From Aureimonas flava (GTDB taxonomy: Bacteria > Pseudomonadota > Alphaproteobacteria > Rhizobiales > Rhizobiaceae), in NCBI RefSeq assembly GCF_003583935.1, contig NZ_QYRN01000004.1:62001-126000 (forward strand): DNA of 64,000 bases. Reading direction: 5' to 3'. Within the stretch, counting starts at the first letter, position 1. Every line of letters starts with the position of its first letter. The translations under genes and the position numbers were made by a program. Positions 1 through 12,009 of this stretch are shown here, piece by piece. The notes below the pieces were generated by a model. The model saw nothing but the letters and a program-made list of their open reading frames with translations, had not been told where the DNA came from and searched no databases.

Positions 1-306
1 GTCGAGGCGGGCACGGTGCACCGCGACGCCGGACAGCGCGTCTCCTTCCGCGTCACGGACACCGTGGAAAGCGTTCCCGTGGTCTATGCCGGACTGCTGC
101 CGGACCTCTTCCGCGAGGGGCAGGGCGTCGTGGCGGAGGGGCACCTGGGAAGCGACCGGGTGTTCGTCGCCGACACGGTTCTCGCCAAGCACGACGAAAC
201 TTACATGCCCAAGGAGGTCGTGGACGACCTGAAGGCGCGCGGGCTCTGGAAGGACGGGGCGATCGTCTCGGCCGCCGAACCGGCCGCGAAGGGGGCCGGC
301 CTGTGA
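1..306 (+). CDS. ccmE: CcmE (CycJ) heme chaperone, 3' part
   Basis: The frame is open from the first base, so this is the C-terminal part of a gene that starts outside the window. CcmE is a periplasmic membrane-anchored chaperone that binds heme covalently through a histidine and hands it to CcmF during cytochrome c maturation. The visible part carries the heme-binding signature [10 protein letters not shown] (codons around 181-210), with the conserved His and following Tyr, and an OB-fold-like stretch before it. The stop overlaps the GTG start of ccmF by four bases (GTGA), so the two are translationally coupled. The order ccmE-ccmF-ccmH is the usual alphaproteobacterial cyc operon; ccmI would be expected upstream. 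Confidence 0.93.
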   Translation, partial: VEAGTVHRDAGQRVSFRVTDTVESVPVVYAGLLPDLFREGQGVVAEGHLGSDRVFVADTVLAKHDETYMPKEVVDDLKARGLWKDGAIVSAAEPAAKGAGL

Positions 307-2276
307 TCGTCGAGCTGGGGCATTTCGCGCTGGTGCTGGCGCTCGGCACGGCGCTGGTCCAGTCCGTGCTGCCGCTGGTCGGCGCGCGCACGGGCGACGC
401 GCGGCTGATGGAAGCCGGATCGGCGACCTCCGTCACCGGGCTCGCGCTCCTGGCCCTGGCTTTCGGCGCGTTGACGGCGGCCTATGCCACATCGGACTTC
501 TCGGTCCTGAACGTCGTGGAGAACTCGCATTCCGCCAAGCCGATGATCTACAAGATCACCGGCGTCTGGGGGAACCACGAGGGCTCGATGCTGCTCTGGG
601 TGCTGATCCTGTCGCTGTTCGGCGCGCTGGTCGCCCTGTTCGGGCGCGATCTGCCGCCGAGCCTGAAGGCGACGGTGCTCTCCGTGCAGGCCTGGATCCT
701 CACCGCCTTCCTGCTCTTCATCCTGCTGACCTCGAACCCGTTCACCCGCGTGGTGCCGGCGCCGTTCGAGGGGAACGACCTGAACCCGATCCTCCAGGAC
801 ATCGGCCTCGCGATCCACCCGCCGCTGCTCTACCTCGGCTATGTCGGTTTCTCGATCGCCTTCTCCTTCGCTGTGGCCGCTCTCATCGAGGGGCGCCTAG
901 ACGCCGCCTGGGCGCGATGGGTGCGGCCGTGGACGCTGCTCGCGTGGCTGTTCCTGACCGGGGGAATCGCGATGGGCTCCTATTGGGCCTACTACGAGCT
1001 CGGCTGGGGCGGCTGGTGGTTCTGGGATCCCGTAGAGAACGCCTCCTTCATGCCGTGGCTCTCCGGGACGGCGCTGCTCCACTCGGCGGCCGTGATGGAG
1101 AAGCGCTCGGCCCTCAAGGTCTGGACGGTGCTTCTGGCCATCCTGACGTTCTCGCTGTCGCTGCTGGGAACCTTCCTGGTCCGATCGGGCGTCCTTACCT
1201 CGGTCCATGCCTTTGCGGTCGATCCGGAGCGGGGCGTCTTCATCCTCGCGATCCTCTGCGTGTTCATCGGCGGCTCGCTCGCGCTGTTCGCGTTCCGGGC
1301 GGGCGAGCTGGAAAGCGGCGGCCTGTTCGCGCCGATCTCCCGCGAGGGGGCGCTGGTCTTTAACAACCTGTTCCTGACCACGGCAACGGCGACGGTGCTG
1401 GTGGGAACGCTGTATCCGCTGTTCCTGGAGGTGTTGACCGGCACCAAGATCTCGGTCGGGGCGCCCTTCTTCGATCTCACGTTCGGGCCCCTCATGGTGC
1501 CGCTTCTCTTCGCGCTGCCCTTCGGACCCCTGCTGGCCTGGAAGCGCGCCGATCTCCTGGGTGCGGCGCAACGGCTCTACGCGGCCGTGGGCGCCGCGCT
1601 GGTGGTGGCCGTGGTGGTGATCGCCGTGAACCAGGGAACGAGGATCCTCGCCTCCCTCGGGATCGGGCTTGCGGTGTGGGTAATGGTCGGCGCGCTGGTC
1701 GATCTGGCCGGTCGCGCCGGCCTGCCGAGGGTCGGCCCGCGCACCGCCTTCTCGCGTCTCCGAGGCTTGCCTCGGTCGGCCTTCGGCACGGCGCTCGCCC
1801 ATTTCGGCGTCGGCGTGACGCTTCTGGGCGTCGTCTGCGTCAGCGCGTTCGATACCGAGACCGTGACCGCCATGCGGCCCGGCCAGACCGTCTCGGCGGG
1901 GGGCTTCGACCTGCGCTACGAGGGACAGACCTTCCGCCAGGGCCCGAACTACCAAGAGGATGTCGGCCATTTCACCCTTCTGGACGGCGACCGGGAAGCG
2001 GCCACGATCGACAGCGCCAAGCGGTTCTATCCGGCACGGCAGATGCCGACCACGGAAGCAGGCATCCATACGCTGCTATTCAGCCAGATCTACGTCTCGC
2101 TCGGCGATGCGGCGGCGAACGGCGGGGCAGTCGTGGTGCGCGTCTGGTGGAAGCCGATGGTGACGCTGATCTGGCTGGGCGCCGTCGCCATGGCTCTCGG
2201 CGGCGCCGTGTCGCTCAGCGACCGCCGCCTTCGGGTCGGCGCGCCGGCGAGGCGCCGGGCGGCAAGGACGGCCTGA
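303..2276 (+). CDS. ccmF: CcmF heme lyase subunit
   Basis: This 657-residue protein is an integral membrane component of the cytochrome c heme lyase, which attaches heme to the CXXCH motif of apocytochromes on the periplasmic side. It has many hydrophobic segments spread over the whole length and the diagnostic tryptophan-rich WWD signature WGGWWFWDP at about residues 235-243, followed by VENASFMPW. Length and topology match full-length CcmF/CycK. The GTG start overlaps the ccmE stop, and ccmH begins one base after the stop, so the three genes form one operon. The C-terminal tail is arginine-rich and cytoplasmic by the positive-inside rule. Confidence 0.96.
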   Translation: MIVELGHFALVLALGTALVQSVLPLVGARTGDARLMEAGSATSVTGLALLALAFGALTAAYATSDFSVLNVVENSHSAKPMIYKITGVWGNHEGSMLLWVLILSLFGALVALFGRDLPPSLKATVLSVQAWILTAFLLFILLTSNPFTRVVPAPFEGNDLNPILQDIGLAIHPPLLYLGYVGFSIAFSFAVAALIEGRLDAAWARWVRPWTLLAWLFLTGGIAMGSYWAYYELGWGGWWFWDPVENASFMPWLSGTALLHSAAVMEKRSALKVWTVLLAILTFSLSLLGTFLVRSGVLTSVHAFAVDPERGVFILAILCVFIGGSLALFAFRAGELESGGLFAPISREGALVFNNLFLTTATATVLVGTLYPLFLEVLTGTKISVGAPFFDLTFGPLMVPLLFALPFGPLLAWKRADLLGAAQRLYAAVGAALVVAVVVIAVNQGTRILASLGIGLAVWVMVGALVDLAGRAGLPRVGPRTAFSRLRGLPRSAFGTALAHFGVGVTLLGVVCVSAFDTETVTAMRPGQTVSAGGFDLRYEGQTFRQGPNYQEDVGHFTLLDGDREAATIDSAKRFYPARQMPTTEAGIHTLLFSQIYVSLGDAAANGGAVVVRVWWKPMVTLIWLGAVAMALGGAVSLSDRRLRVGAPARRRAARTA

Positions 2277-2277
2277 G

Positions 2278-2769
2278 ATGGCGCTGTCCCGCATCCTCGG
2301 CGCTGCGCTCGTGGCGGGCGTCCTGAGCTGGGGCGGCACAGCCGCGGCCGTGCAGCCGGACGAGGTGCTGCCGAACGCGGCGATGGAGCAGCGCGCGCGC
2401 GACCTCTCGGCCGGGCTGCGCTGCATGGTGTGCCAGAACCAGTCGATCGACGATTCCGACGCGCCGCTCGCCCGAGACCTTCGCCTTCTGGTGCGCGAGC
2501 GGATCACGGCGGGCGACAGCGACGAGGACGTGATCGACTATCTCGTCTCGCGCTACGGCGACTTCGTGCTGCTGAGGCCGCGCCTGCGCTGGGACACCGT
2601 GCTGTTGTGGGGCACGCCGGTGCTGCTTTTGCTGATCGGCATCGCCATGCTGCGGCGGTCCGGCCGCCGGTCCGCGGAGCGCCCGACGGCCGCAGGGCTA
2701 TCCGCGGCCGAGGAGGCGGCGCTGGCGCGGCTCGTCGGCCACGGCGCGCGGGACGACGAAGGGCGCTGA
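2278..2769 (+). CDS. ccmH: CcmH (CycL) cytochrome c maturation thiol oxidoreductase
   Basis: The protein has 163 residues, a signal peptide or anchor at about 1-24, and the CcmH active-site motif RCMVCQNQS with Cys49 and Cys52. CcmH reduces the apocytochrome c cysteines, or forms a mixed disulfide with them, before heme attachment by CcmF. A single hydrophobic helix at about residues 105-124 anchors the domain in the membrane, leaving a short basic cytoplasmic tail. This is the short alphaproteobacterial form without the TPR half found in E. coli CcmH; that half is normally the separate protein CcmI. It starts one base after the ccmF stop and closes the operon. Confidence 0.95.
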   Translation: MALSRILGAALVAGVLSWGGTAAAVQPDEVLPNAAMEQRARDLSAGLRCMVCQNQSIDDSDAPLARDLRLLVRERITAGDSDEDVIDYLVSRYGDFVLLRPRLRWDTVLLWGTPVLLLLIGIAMLRRSGRRSAERPTAAGLSAAEEAALARLVGHGARDDEGR

Positions 2770-2805
2770 CCCGTCGACCTTACGAAGCTTTCATGCCGGC
2801 GAAAA

Positions 2806-2833
2806 CTTGCCGTAACGTTCGGATCCCTACCTT
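2806..2833 (+). promoter_or_regulatory. possible RpoH-type promoter upstream of degP
   Basis: CTTG at 2806-2809 is followed after 16 bases by CCTACCTT at 2826-2833. This resembles the alphaproteobacterial heat-shock sigma-32 pattern (CTTG, 16-17 bases, a C-rich -10). It lies in the 128-base gap before degP, a typical envelope- or heat-stress gene. The -10 match is imperfect, so this is a candidate only. Confidence 0.25.
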
Positions 2834-2897
2834 CCCACCATCGGACGGGCCACATGGCCCTTGTCGGCGGATCGGGATTTCAGCGAGGGTCCTTCGT

Positions 2898-4412
2898 ATG
2901 AACATGAATCTCAACAAGACCAAGCGTCGCGCCTCCACGGCCATCCTGGCGGCAGGCGTGGCAGGCATGGTGTTCGCGGGCGGCGTCGTCGCAAACGTGG
3001 TGCCGAGCTTCGCGGACCCGGTGACGGTTCAGCCGACCGGACAGAATCCCGGCTTCGCCGATGTGGTGGAGAAGGTGTCGCCGGCCGTCGTGTCGGTGCG
3101 CGTCAAGGAGCAGATCCGGCCGGCGAGCGACGACGGCAACGCCGAGTCGCCCTTCGACAACCTTCCCGAGAACCATCCGCTGCGCCGCTTCTTCGAGTTC
3201 GGCAACCCCGGCATGCCGGGTGGGCCGGAGGGCCGGCAGGCGCCGCGCCGCAGCCCCCGTCAGGGCATGGCGCAGGGCTCCGGCTTCTTCATCTCGGACG
3301 ACGGCTACCTGGTCACCAACAACCACGTGGTCGAAGGCGGCAGCGACTATACCGTGGTGCTCGACGACGGCACCGAGTTGAAGGCCGAGCTCATCGGCGC
3401 CGATTCGCGCACCGACCTCGCCCTTCTCAAGGTCGACGGCGGGAACCGCAAGTTCACCTATGTCGACTTCGCGGACGACTCCAAGGTCCGGGTCGGCGAG
3501 TGGGTCGTGGCCGTCGGCAACCCGTTCGGCCTCGGTGGTTCGGTGACGGCGGGCATCGTCTCGGCGCGGGGCCGCGACATCGGCGCCGGCCCCTACGACG
3601 ACTTCATCCAGATCGACGCTGCCGTGAACCGGGGCAACTCGGGCGGTCCGGCCTTCAATCTCGAAGGGCAGGTGATCGGCGTCAACACCGCCATCTTCTC
3701 GCCCTCGGGCGGCAATGTCGGCATCGCCTTCGCGATCCCCGCCTCGACCGCGAAGACGGTCATCCAGTCGCTCCGCGAAAACGGCAACGTCCAGCGCGGC
3801 TGGCTCGGCGTCCAGATCGCGCCGGTGACCAAGGACATCGCGGAGGCGCTCGGTCTCGACGCCGAGGAAGGCGCGATCGTGACGCTGCCCGATACGGACA
3901 CGCCGGCGGTGAAGGCGGGCATCCAGACGGGCGATGTCATCACGGCGGTGAACGGACAGGCGGTGAAGGGTCCGCGCGAGCTGGCCCGCAAGGTCGCCGA
4001 GTATCGTCCCGGCACCACCATCGACGTGAAGGTGTGGCGCAACAACGAGGCGCGCGACATCAAGGTCGAGCTCGGCAACCTGTCGAGCCTCGACGAGGCG
4101 TCGAACAGCAGCGGCAACAGCAACGTGCCGGTCAACCCGTCCTCCCTGCGCGGCTACGGCCTGACGCTGACTCCCTCCGACCAGGGCGACGGCGTGGTCA
4201 TCACCGAGGTCGATCCCGACTCCGAGGCCGCCAATCGCGGCGTTTCGGCCGGCGACACGATCGTGGCCGTCAACGGCAGTTCGGTGAAGTCGCAGCGCGA
4301 GGTCGAGGACGCGATCAAGAAGGCGTCGTCGTCGGGCCGCAAGGCCGCGCTGTTCCAGCTCCGCAGCGGCGACCAGAACCGCTTCGTGGCGCTGCCGATC
4401 AGCGGGAGCTGA
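2898..4412 (+). CDS. degP: DegP/HtrA-family periplasmic serine protease (Do)
   Basis: This 504-residue protein is a periplasmic quality-control protease that degrades or refolds misfolded envelope proteins. An N-terminal signal sequence or anchor (about 1-40) precedes a trypsin-like domain with the triad His143 (NNHVV), Asp173 (RTDLALL) and Ser248 (RGNSGGPA). Two PDZ domains follow, at about 300-385 and 410-500. The start ATG at 2898 was chosen because it opens a normal basic-hydrophobic signal sequence; the frame stays open further upstream, but without a sensible N-terminus. A second ATG lies at 2904. A terminator follows directly, separating it from the two-component genes downstream. The same neighbourhood is known from rhizobia (degP1 after the cyc genes). 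Confidence 0.95.
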   Translation: MNMNLNKTKRRASTAILAAGVAGMVFAGGVVANVVPSFADPVTVQPTGQNPGFADVVEKVSPAVVSVRVKEQIRPASDDGNAESPFDNLPENHPLRRFFEFGNPGMPGGPEGRQAPRRSPRQGMAQGSGFFISDDGYLVTNNHVVEGGSDYTVVLDDGTELKAELIGADSRTDLALLKVDGGNRKFTYVDFADDSKVRVGEWVVAVGNPFGLGGSVTAGIVSARGRDIGAGPYDDFIQIDAAVNRGNSGGPAFNLEGQVIGVNTAIFSPSGGNVGIAFAIPASTAKTVIQSLRENGNVQRGWLGVQIAPVTKDIAEALGLDAEEGAIVTLPDTDTPAVKAGIQTGDVITAVNGQAVKGPRELARKVAEYRPGTTIDVKVWRNNEARDIKVELGNLSSLDEASNSSGNSNVPVNPSSLRGYGLTLTPSDQGDGVVITEVDPDSEAANRGVSAGDTIVAVNGSSVKSQREVEDAIKKASSSGRKAALFQLRSGDQNRFVALPISGS

Positions 4413-4437
4413 CCCAACCGCAAGGCCAACGCATCGG

Positions 4438-4462
4438 AAGGGGGCGCTCGTCGCCCCCTTTT
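4438..4462 (+). terminator. Rho-independent terminator after degP
   Basis: A perfect 9-bp stem AAGGGGGCG/CGCCCCCTT (4438-4446 and 4452-4460) with a 5-base loop is followed by further Ts. It lies 26 bases after the degP stop, in front of the response regulator. It should end or attenuate degP transcription. Confidence 0.8.
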
Positions 4463-4522
4463 CGCCCGCCCCATCGAAGGATAATGACGATGATGTCCGC
4501 GCCGTCCCCCGAACAGGATCAC

Positions 4523-5200
4523 ATGCGCATCCTCATCATCGAAGACGATCGGGAGGCCGCCTCCTACCTGACCAAGGCTCTGCGGGAATCGGGCCACGTG
4601 TCCGACCATGCGGCGGACGGCGAGACCGGGCTCCACATGGCCCTGACCCAGGCCTACGACGTGCTGGTGGTCGACCGTATGCTGCCCGAGCGCGATGGGC
4701 TCTCCGTCGTCTCCAGCCTACGTGAGAAGGGCAATGCGACGCCGATCCTGATCCTGTCCGCGCTCGGTCAGGTGGACGATCGCGTGACCGGCCTTCGCGC
4801 GGGCGGCGACGACTACCTGCCCAAGCCCTATGCCTTTTCCGAACTCCTGGCCCGGATCGAGATCCTCGGCCGGCGCCGCGGGTCGAAGGATGTCGAGACG
4901 GTGTATCGCGTCGGCGACCTCGAGCTCGACCGGCTGTCTCACGAGGTGCGCCGGGCGGGCCGGCCGATCACGCTCCAGCCGCGCGAGTTCCGTCTTCTGG
5001 AATATCTCATGAAGCATGCGGGGCAGGTGGTGACACGGACCATGCTGCTGGAGAACGTCTGGGACTATCACTTCGACCCGCAGACCAACGTGATCGACGT
5101 CCACATCTCGCGCCTGCGGTCCAAGATCGAGCGCGACTTCGGCGAACCGCTTCTGCACACGGTTCGCGGCTCCGGATACATCATCCGCGCCGGGGACTGA
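4523..5200 (+). CDS. OmpR/PhoB-type response regulator
   Basis: This is a DNA-binding response regulator of 225 residues. The receiver domain (about 1-115) has the acidic pair in IEDDRE, the phospho-acceptor Asp51 (VVDRMLPERDG) and the conserved Lys in LPKPYA. The C-terminal winged helix (about 130-223) has the typical signature around RLLEYLMKHAGQVV and the TVRGSGYIIR end. The start at 4523 gives the usual family N-terminus MRILIIEDD; upstream in-frame ATGs at 4484, 4490 and 4493 would add up to 13 residues and have a good AAGG Shine-Dalgarno at 4477-4480, so the longer form is possible. It pairs with the kinase starting six bases downstream. The signal and target genes are unknown. Confidence 0.93.
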   Translation: MRILIIEDDREAASYLTKALRESGHVSDHAADGETGLHMALTQAYDVLVVDRMLPERDGLSVVSSLREKGNATPILILSALGQVDDRVTGLRAGGDDYLPKPYAFSELLARIEILGRRRGSKDVETVYRVGDLELDRLSHEVRRAGRPITLQPREFRLLEYLMKHAGQVVTRTMLLENVWDYHFDPQTNVIDVHISRLRSKIERDFGEPLLHTVRGSGYIIRAGD

Positions 5201-5206
5201 GGGCGC

Positions 5207-6643
5207 TTGCGCAGGCCGACCATCCTCCGCATCCGCGAGCTGATGCGCGTGACAGCCGTGCGGCTGTCGGCCGTATACCTCGCGCTGTTCGCCCTGTTCG
5301 CGACGATCCTACTCGTCTACGTCACGGAAACCGCCTCCTCCATCCTGCAGACCCAGAGCCAGGATGCGATCGCCGACGAGATTGAGGTCCTCGACCGCAT
5401 CTACCAGACCACGGGCATCTCGGGCATCGTGCGGGCCATCGACCGGCGCGCCCGCCAGCCCGGAGCTCCGCTGTACCTGGTGACCGACGGGACCGGGCGG
5501 ATCCTCGCCGGCAACGTCCAGAGCCTGGAGGCCGGCGTGCTGGACGATCCGGGCTTCAAGGATACGCCCTTCCGCTACGCGCGCTTCACCGAGTCCGATC
5601 AGGATCGCTACCACATGGCGGTGGCGGAGGTGATCCAGCTTCCCAACGGCATGCGCCTCCTGGTGGGGCGCGACCAGACGGATCAGGAGCGCATCCGCCT
5701 CATCGTGCGCAACGCACTGATCCTGGCGCTGCTTCTGATGAGCTTCGGCGCGCTGCTCGCCTGGTTCCTGGTCGGACGCTCGGCTCTCCATCGCCTCGAT
5801 CGCATGTCCGCCGCGACCGCCCGGATCATGGGCGGCGACCTGTCCGAGCGCCTTCCGGTGACCGGCACGGGCGACGAGTTCGACCGTCTCTCCGAGAAGC
5901 TCAACGTCCTCCTGGCGCGCATCGCGCTTCTGCAGGTCGGGCTCCGGCAGGTGTCGGACAATATCGCCCACGACCTGAAGACGCCGCTGACACGGCTGCG
6001 CAACCGGGTGGAGGCGGCGCTCGGTGCCGACGACGCCGAGCAGGGCGGTCGGCAGGCACTGGAACTGGTGCTCGCCGAGGCGGACGGGATGATCCGCACC
6101 TTCGATGCGCTGCTGATGATCAGCCGCGTGGAGGCAGGGTCCCACCCCGCCCTGAAGAGCGAGGTCGATCTGTCGTCGGTGGTCGCCGACGTCGTCGAGC
6201 TGTACGAGCCCTTGGCCGAGGACGCCGGCGGCCGCCTCGTTCTGGACGCCGCGGAGCCGGTGGTCGCCCCCGTCAGCCGCGAGCTGATCTCGCAGGCGGT
6301 TTCCAACCTCCTCGACAACGCCCTGAAATACGGCCTGTCGGACAGGCCGCTGGAACTGCGCGTCGTGGTACGCAGGCAGGGCGAGCATTGCCTCGTGTCC
6401 GTCGCCGACAACGGGCTCGGCGTGCCGCCCGATAAGCGCGATCGAGTGCTGGAGCGGTTCTACCGCCTGGACGAGAGCCGATCCAAGCCGGGATCCGGCC
6501 TCGGTCTCTCGCTGGTGCAGGCCATCGCCGCCATCCACGGTGGCACCCTTGCGCTTGACGATGCCGATCCCGGCCTCAAAGTCACGCTGGAGATTCCATT
6601 GGAAAGGGTGGTCCAGCCGAATGATGGTGCCCGCGCGAGTTGA
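5207..6643 (+). CDS. sensor histidine kinase, partner of the upstream regulator
   Basis: This 478-residue membrane kinase has TM1 at about 18-40, a periplasmic sensor of about 125 residues, TM2 at about 166-192, and a HAMP linker. The H-box is IAHDLKTPLTR with phospho-acceptor His255. An HATPase_c domain follows with the N box NLLDNALKYG, the G1 box VADNGLG and the G2 box GSGLGLSL. The start is a TTG at 5207, six bases after the regulator stop and behind GAGGG; an internal ATG at 5243 is the alternative. The last 23 bases overlap the glnE start, so regulator, kinase and glnE are probably one transcript. The ligand cannot be told from sequence. Confidence 0.92.
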   Translation: MRRPTILRIRELMRVTAVRLSAVYLALFALFATILLVYVTETASSILQTQSQDAIADEIEVLDRIYQTTGISGIVRAIDRRARQPGAPLYLVTDGTGRILAGNVQSLEAGVLDDPGFKDTPFRYARFTESDQDRYHMAVAEVIQLPNGMRLLVGRDQTDQERIRLIVRNALILALLLMSFGALLAWFLVGRSALHRLDRMSAATARIMGGDLSERLPVTGTGDEFDRLSEKLNVLLARIALLQVGLRQVSDNIAHDLKTPLTRLRNRVEAALGADDAEQGGRQALELVLAEADGMIRTFDALLMISRVEAGSHPALKSEVDLSSVVADVVELYEPLAEDAGGRLVLDAAEPVVAPVSRELISQAVSNLLDNALKYGLSDRPLELRVVVRRQGEHCLVSVADNGLGVPPDKRDRVLERFYRLDESRSKPGSGLGLSLVQAIAAIHGGTLALDDADPGLKVTLEIPLERVVQPNDGARAS

Positions 6644-9572
6644 GTTGTGGATCGGCGGCGAGGCCGCGCTGCAAGCCTTCGACACCGACGAGGCCTCGCG
6701 CCGCCGCGACGAGTTGGCCGGCCGCGCCCGGGGCGAGGGGCTGGAGCGGCTCGCGGCTTGGATGGAGGCGGACGAAGATGCCGAGGCGCGTCGCCTCGTC
6801 GCCGCCCTGTCGCTGTCGCCCCATCTCGCGGCCGTGGCGGAACGCCGGCCCGGCTGGATCGACCGCCTGTTCGACCTGGATGCCGGCGAGCGGATCCGCC
6901 GGATCGTCGCTGACCTTGCCGCTCCGGTTCCGAGCGACGCGTCGGAGAGCGCGGAGATGTGCCGGCTGCGCGAGGCGAAGGCGGAGGCCTCGCTGCTGAT
7001 CGCCCTGCGCGACCTGTTCGGCGCCGCCGACCCCGAGCGAACCACGGCCGACCTCTCGGACCTTGCGGACGCCGCCATCGGCCGCGCGCTCCGTTTCTGT
7101 CTCGGCGATCTGCACGCGCGCGGCCAACTGGCGCTGCCGGACCCGGCCGATCCCGAGGCGGGGTGCGGGCTGACCGTGCTTGGGATGGGCAAGCTCGGCG
7201 GGCGCGAACTCAACTATTCCAGCGATATCGACCTGATCCTGTTCTTCGAGCCGGAGGCGCCTGCCATCCGGGATCCGGGCGAGAGCGTCGAGATGTTCTC
7301 CCGGCTCGGGCGGCGGCTGGTGCGGATGATCGGGGAGCGCACGCGCGACGGCTATGTTTTCCGCACCGACCTGCGCCTGCGCCCGGACCCGTCCGCCATG
7401 CCGCTCGCGATCCCGATCCCCGCTGCCCTGATCTACTACGAGGGCGCCGGGCGCGACTGGGAGCGCGCGGCGATGATCAAGGCCCGTACCGTGGCCGGCG
7501 ATCGAGCGGTTGGCGCGGGCTTCCTGCGCGACATCGCGCCCTTCGTCTGGCGCCGCTACCTCGATTTCGTGGCGATCGGCGACATCCAGGCGATGAAGTC
7601 CAAGATCGACCGGCATCGCGGGTTCGAGGGCATCGCCACCGCCGGGCACAACGTGAAGCTCGGGCAGGGCGGCATCCGCGAGGTCGAGTTCTTCGCCCAG
7701 GCGCAGCAGCTCATCGCCGGGGGGCGCTTGCCGGCTTTGCGCACCCGCCGCACCGACGAGGCGCTGCAACGGCTCGCGGCCGGCGGCTGGGTGGCGTCGG
7801 ACGTCGCGGCGGAACTGACCGAGGCCTACTGGTTCTTGCGGCGCGTCGAGCACGCGATCCAGATGGTGGCCGACGAGCAGAGCCATACGCTTCCCCAGGG
7901 GCGCGAGGACCTTCTGCGCATCGCCCGGCTCTGCAACTACGCCGAGACTGAGGATTTCGAGGCGGCACTGCTGCAGAGGCTGCGGCGCGTGCAGGCGAGG
8001 TTCTCGGCCTTGTTCTCGGAAGGGCGCACGGCGCGCGAGGACGAGACCGGCGTCGACGCTCTCCTGGAAGACGAGGCCGATCCGGCGGCGCTGCGTTGGC
8101 TGGAGCAGCAGGGCTACACCCGCCCCGCAGACATCGGACGGATCGTGCATCGCTGGGGCTCCGGGCGCTACCGCGCCATGCGCTCGGACGCCGCGCGCGA
8201 GCAGTTCGTGGCCGTCCTGCCGTCGCTGCTCGGGGCGTTCGCCGGCGGGGCAGACCCCGATGGCGCGCTGCTCGCCTTCGACCGCTTCCTGGAGGGCTTG
8301 CCGTCCGGCCTTCAGTTCTTCTCGCTGATCGCCTCCAATCCCCGCCTTCTCGACCTTCTGGCGCGCATCATCACCAGCTCTCCGCGCCTCGCCGAGACGA
8401 TCGCGCGCCGGCCGCACGTGTTCGACGCGCTGCTGGACCCGGCCTTCTTCTCCGAACTGCCGACCCGCGACCTCATCCGGGAACGGCTCGACGCGTTTCT
8501 GGCGGACGCGCGGTTCTTCGAGGAGCGGCTGGACCGTCTGCGCATCTTCGCCTCCGAGCAGCGGTTCCTCGTGGGGGTGCGCCTCCTGTCGGGCGCCCTG
8601 GAGGGCGAGGCGGCCGGCCGGGCCTTTTCCGACCTCGCGGAAGCCGTGCTCCACCAGGTGCTTGAGGCGGTGGAGGGCGAGTTCGCGCGCGCGCACGGGC
8701 GCGTTCCGGGCGGGCGGATCGCTGTGCTCGGTCTCGGCCGCCTCGGCTCGCGCGAGCTGACGGCGAATTCCGATATCGACCTCATGCTGCTCTACGACCA
8801 CGACGCGGAGGCGGAGGTCTCGGACGGATCGAGGCCGCTACCAGTGTCGACCTACTACGCCCGGATGACGCAGCGGCTGATCTCGGCGCTGACCTCGCCC
8901 ACCGCCGAGGGCGTCCTCTACGAGGTCGATTTCCGCCTGCGTCCGTCCGGCAACAAGGGACCGCTCGCCACCCAGATCGGCGCCTTCCGCAAGTATCAGG
9001 CCGAAGCCTGGACCTGGGAGCGCATGGCGCTGACCCGGTCCCGCCCCGTGGCCGGCGAGGCGCGCTTGTGCGAGGAGATCGGCGAGGCCGTGCGCGAGGC
9101 GATCCGCTCCCACCGTGCCGATCCGCTCCTGTCCGACGACGTGGCCGACATGCGGGCCCGGCTCGACGTGCAGAAGCCGCCGCGCGGGGCGCTCGACCTC
9201 AAGCGCGTTCCCGGCGGGCTGACCGACCTCGAGTTCATCGCGCAGTGGGGCATCCTGACCGGCATCGTCCCCCTGGACTTCGTCGGGGCGCCGACCGGCG
9301 AGGCGCTGGCCTCGCTGCGCGAAAGCGATCGCCGCGCCGAGGAGCTTCCGGCGGCGATGCGGGAGATGACGCGGATCATGCAGATCCTGCGCCTCGGCGG
9401 CGACAGCACGTTCCGCGTCGCGGATCTGCCGGGGCCGCTGGCCGACCGCATCGCGGCCTCGCTCGACATCGCCGACCGGTCCGGCATCGAGCCCCAGGTC
9501 GCCCATAGGGCGGCCGAGGTGCGGGCCGTGTTCGCCGAGACGATCCCCTATCGCGGGGGCGCCTCCGACTGA
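6621..9572 (+). CDS. glnE: GlnE, glutamine synthetase adenylyltransferase/deadenylylase
   Basis: This 983-residue bifunctional enzyme adds AMP to a tyrosine of glutamine synthetase and removes it, in response to PII and glutamine. It has two nucleotidyltransferase domains, each with its own signature: GMGKLGGREL...SSDIDL at about 187-210 (deadenylylase half) and GLGRLGSREL...NSDIDL at about 703-725 (adenylylase half), with a regulatory linker between. ATG 6621 is chosen as the start: it lies 12 bases after GGAAAGGG, gives the normal family length and overlaps the kinase gene by 23 bases. ATG 6624 follows immediately. It is followed tail-to-tail by the reverse-strand kinase gene. Confidence 0.96.
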   Translation: MMVPARVELWIGGEAALQAFDTDEASRRRDELAGRARGEGLERLAAWMEADEDAEARRLVAALSLSPHLAAVAERRPGWIDRLFDLDAGERIRRIVADLAAPVPSDASESAEMCRLREAKAEASLLIALRDLFGAADPERTTADLSDLADAAIGRALRFCLGDLHARGQLALPDPADPEAGCGLTVLGMGKLGGRELNYSSDIDLILFFEPEAPAIRDPGESVEMFSRLGRRLVRMIGERTRDGYVFRTDLRLRPDPSAMPLAIPIPAALIYYEGAGRDWERAAMIKARTVAGDRAVGAGFLRDIAPFVWRRYLDFVAIGDIQAMKSKIDRHRGFEGIATAGHNVKLGQGGIREVEFFAQAQQLIAGGRLPALRTRRTDEALQRLAAGGWVASDVAAELTEAYWFLRRVEHAIQMVADEQSHTLPQGREDLLRIARLCNYAETEDFEAALLQRLRRVQARFSALFSEGRTAREDETGVDALLEDEADPAALRWLEQQGYTRPADIGRIVHRWGSGRYRAMRSDAAREQFVAVLPSLLGAFAGGADPDGALLAFDRFLEGLPSGLQFFSLIASNPRLLDLLARIITSSPRLAETIARRPHVFDALLDPAFFSELPTRDLIRERLDAFLADARFFEERLDRLRIFASEQRFLVGVRLLSGALEGEAAGRAFSDLAEAVLHQVLEAVEGEFARAHGRVPGGRIAVLGLGRLGSRELTANSDIDLMLLYDHDAEAEVSDGSRPLPVSTYYARMTQRLISALTSPTAEGVLYEVDFRLRPSGNKGPLATQIGAFRKYQAEAWTWERMALTRSRPVAGEARLCEEIGEAVREAIRSHRADPLLSDDVADMRARLDVQKPPRGALDLKRVPGGLTDLEFIAQWGILTGIVPLDFVGAPTGEALASLRESDRRAEELPAAMREMTRIMQILRLGGDSTFRVADLPGPLADRIAASLDIADRSGIEPQVAHRAAEVRAVFAETIPYRGGASD

Positions 9573-9577
9573 TTGGA

Positions 9578-11929
<2,352 letters not shown>

Positions 11930-11976
11930 CGTTTCCCATCCCTCGTCGCCGCATGCGATCCGGGCGCCGCAAGCCC

Positions 11977-12009
11977 GAATCCCACCGGCAATGAATCAGA
12001 CGGGGACTC
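11977..12009. promoter_or_regulatory. cluster of three GANTC sites upstream of pleC
   Basis: GAATC at 11977-11981, GAATC at 11993-11997 and GACTC at 12005-12009 lie within 33 bases, 48-80 bases before the pleC start. GANTC is the methylation target of CcrM in alphaproteobacteria, and methylated sites in promoters recruit GcrA. At this base composition one site per about 330 bases is expected, so the cluster is unusual. The regulatory role is inferred. Confidence 0.45.

Noticed and set aside
6582-8801. 739-codon open frame on the - strand inside glnE
   Set aside because: Shadow of glnE with no recognisable motif.
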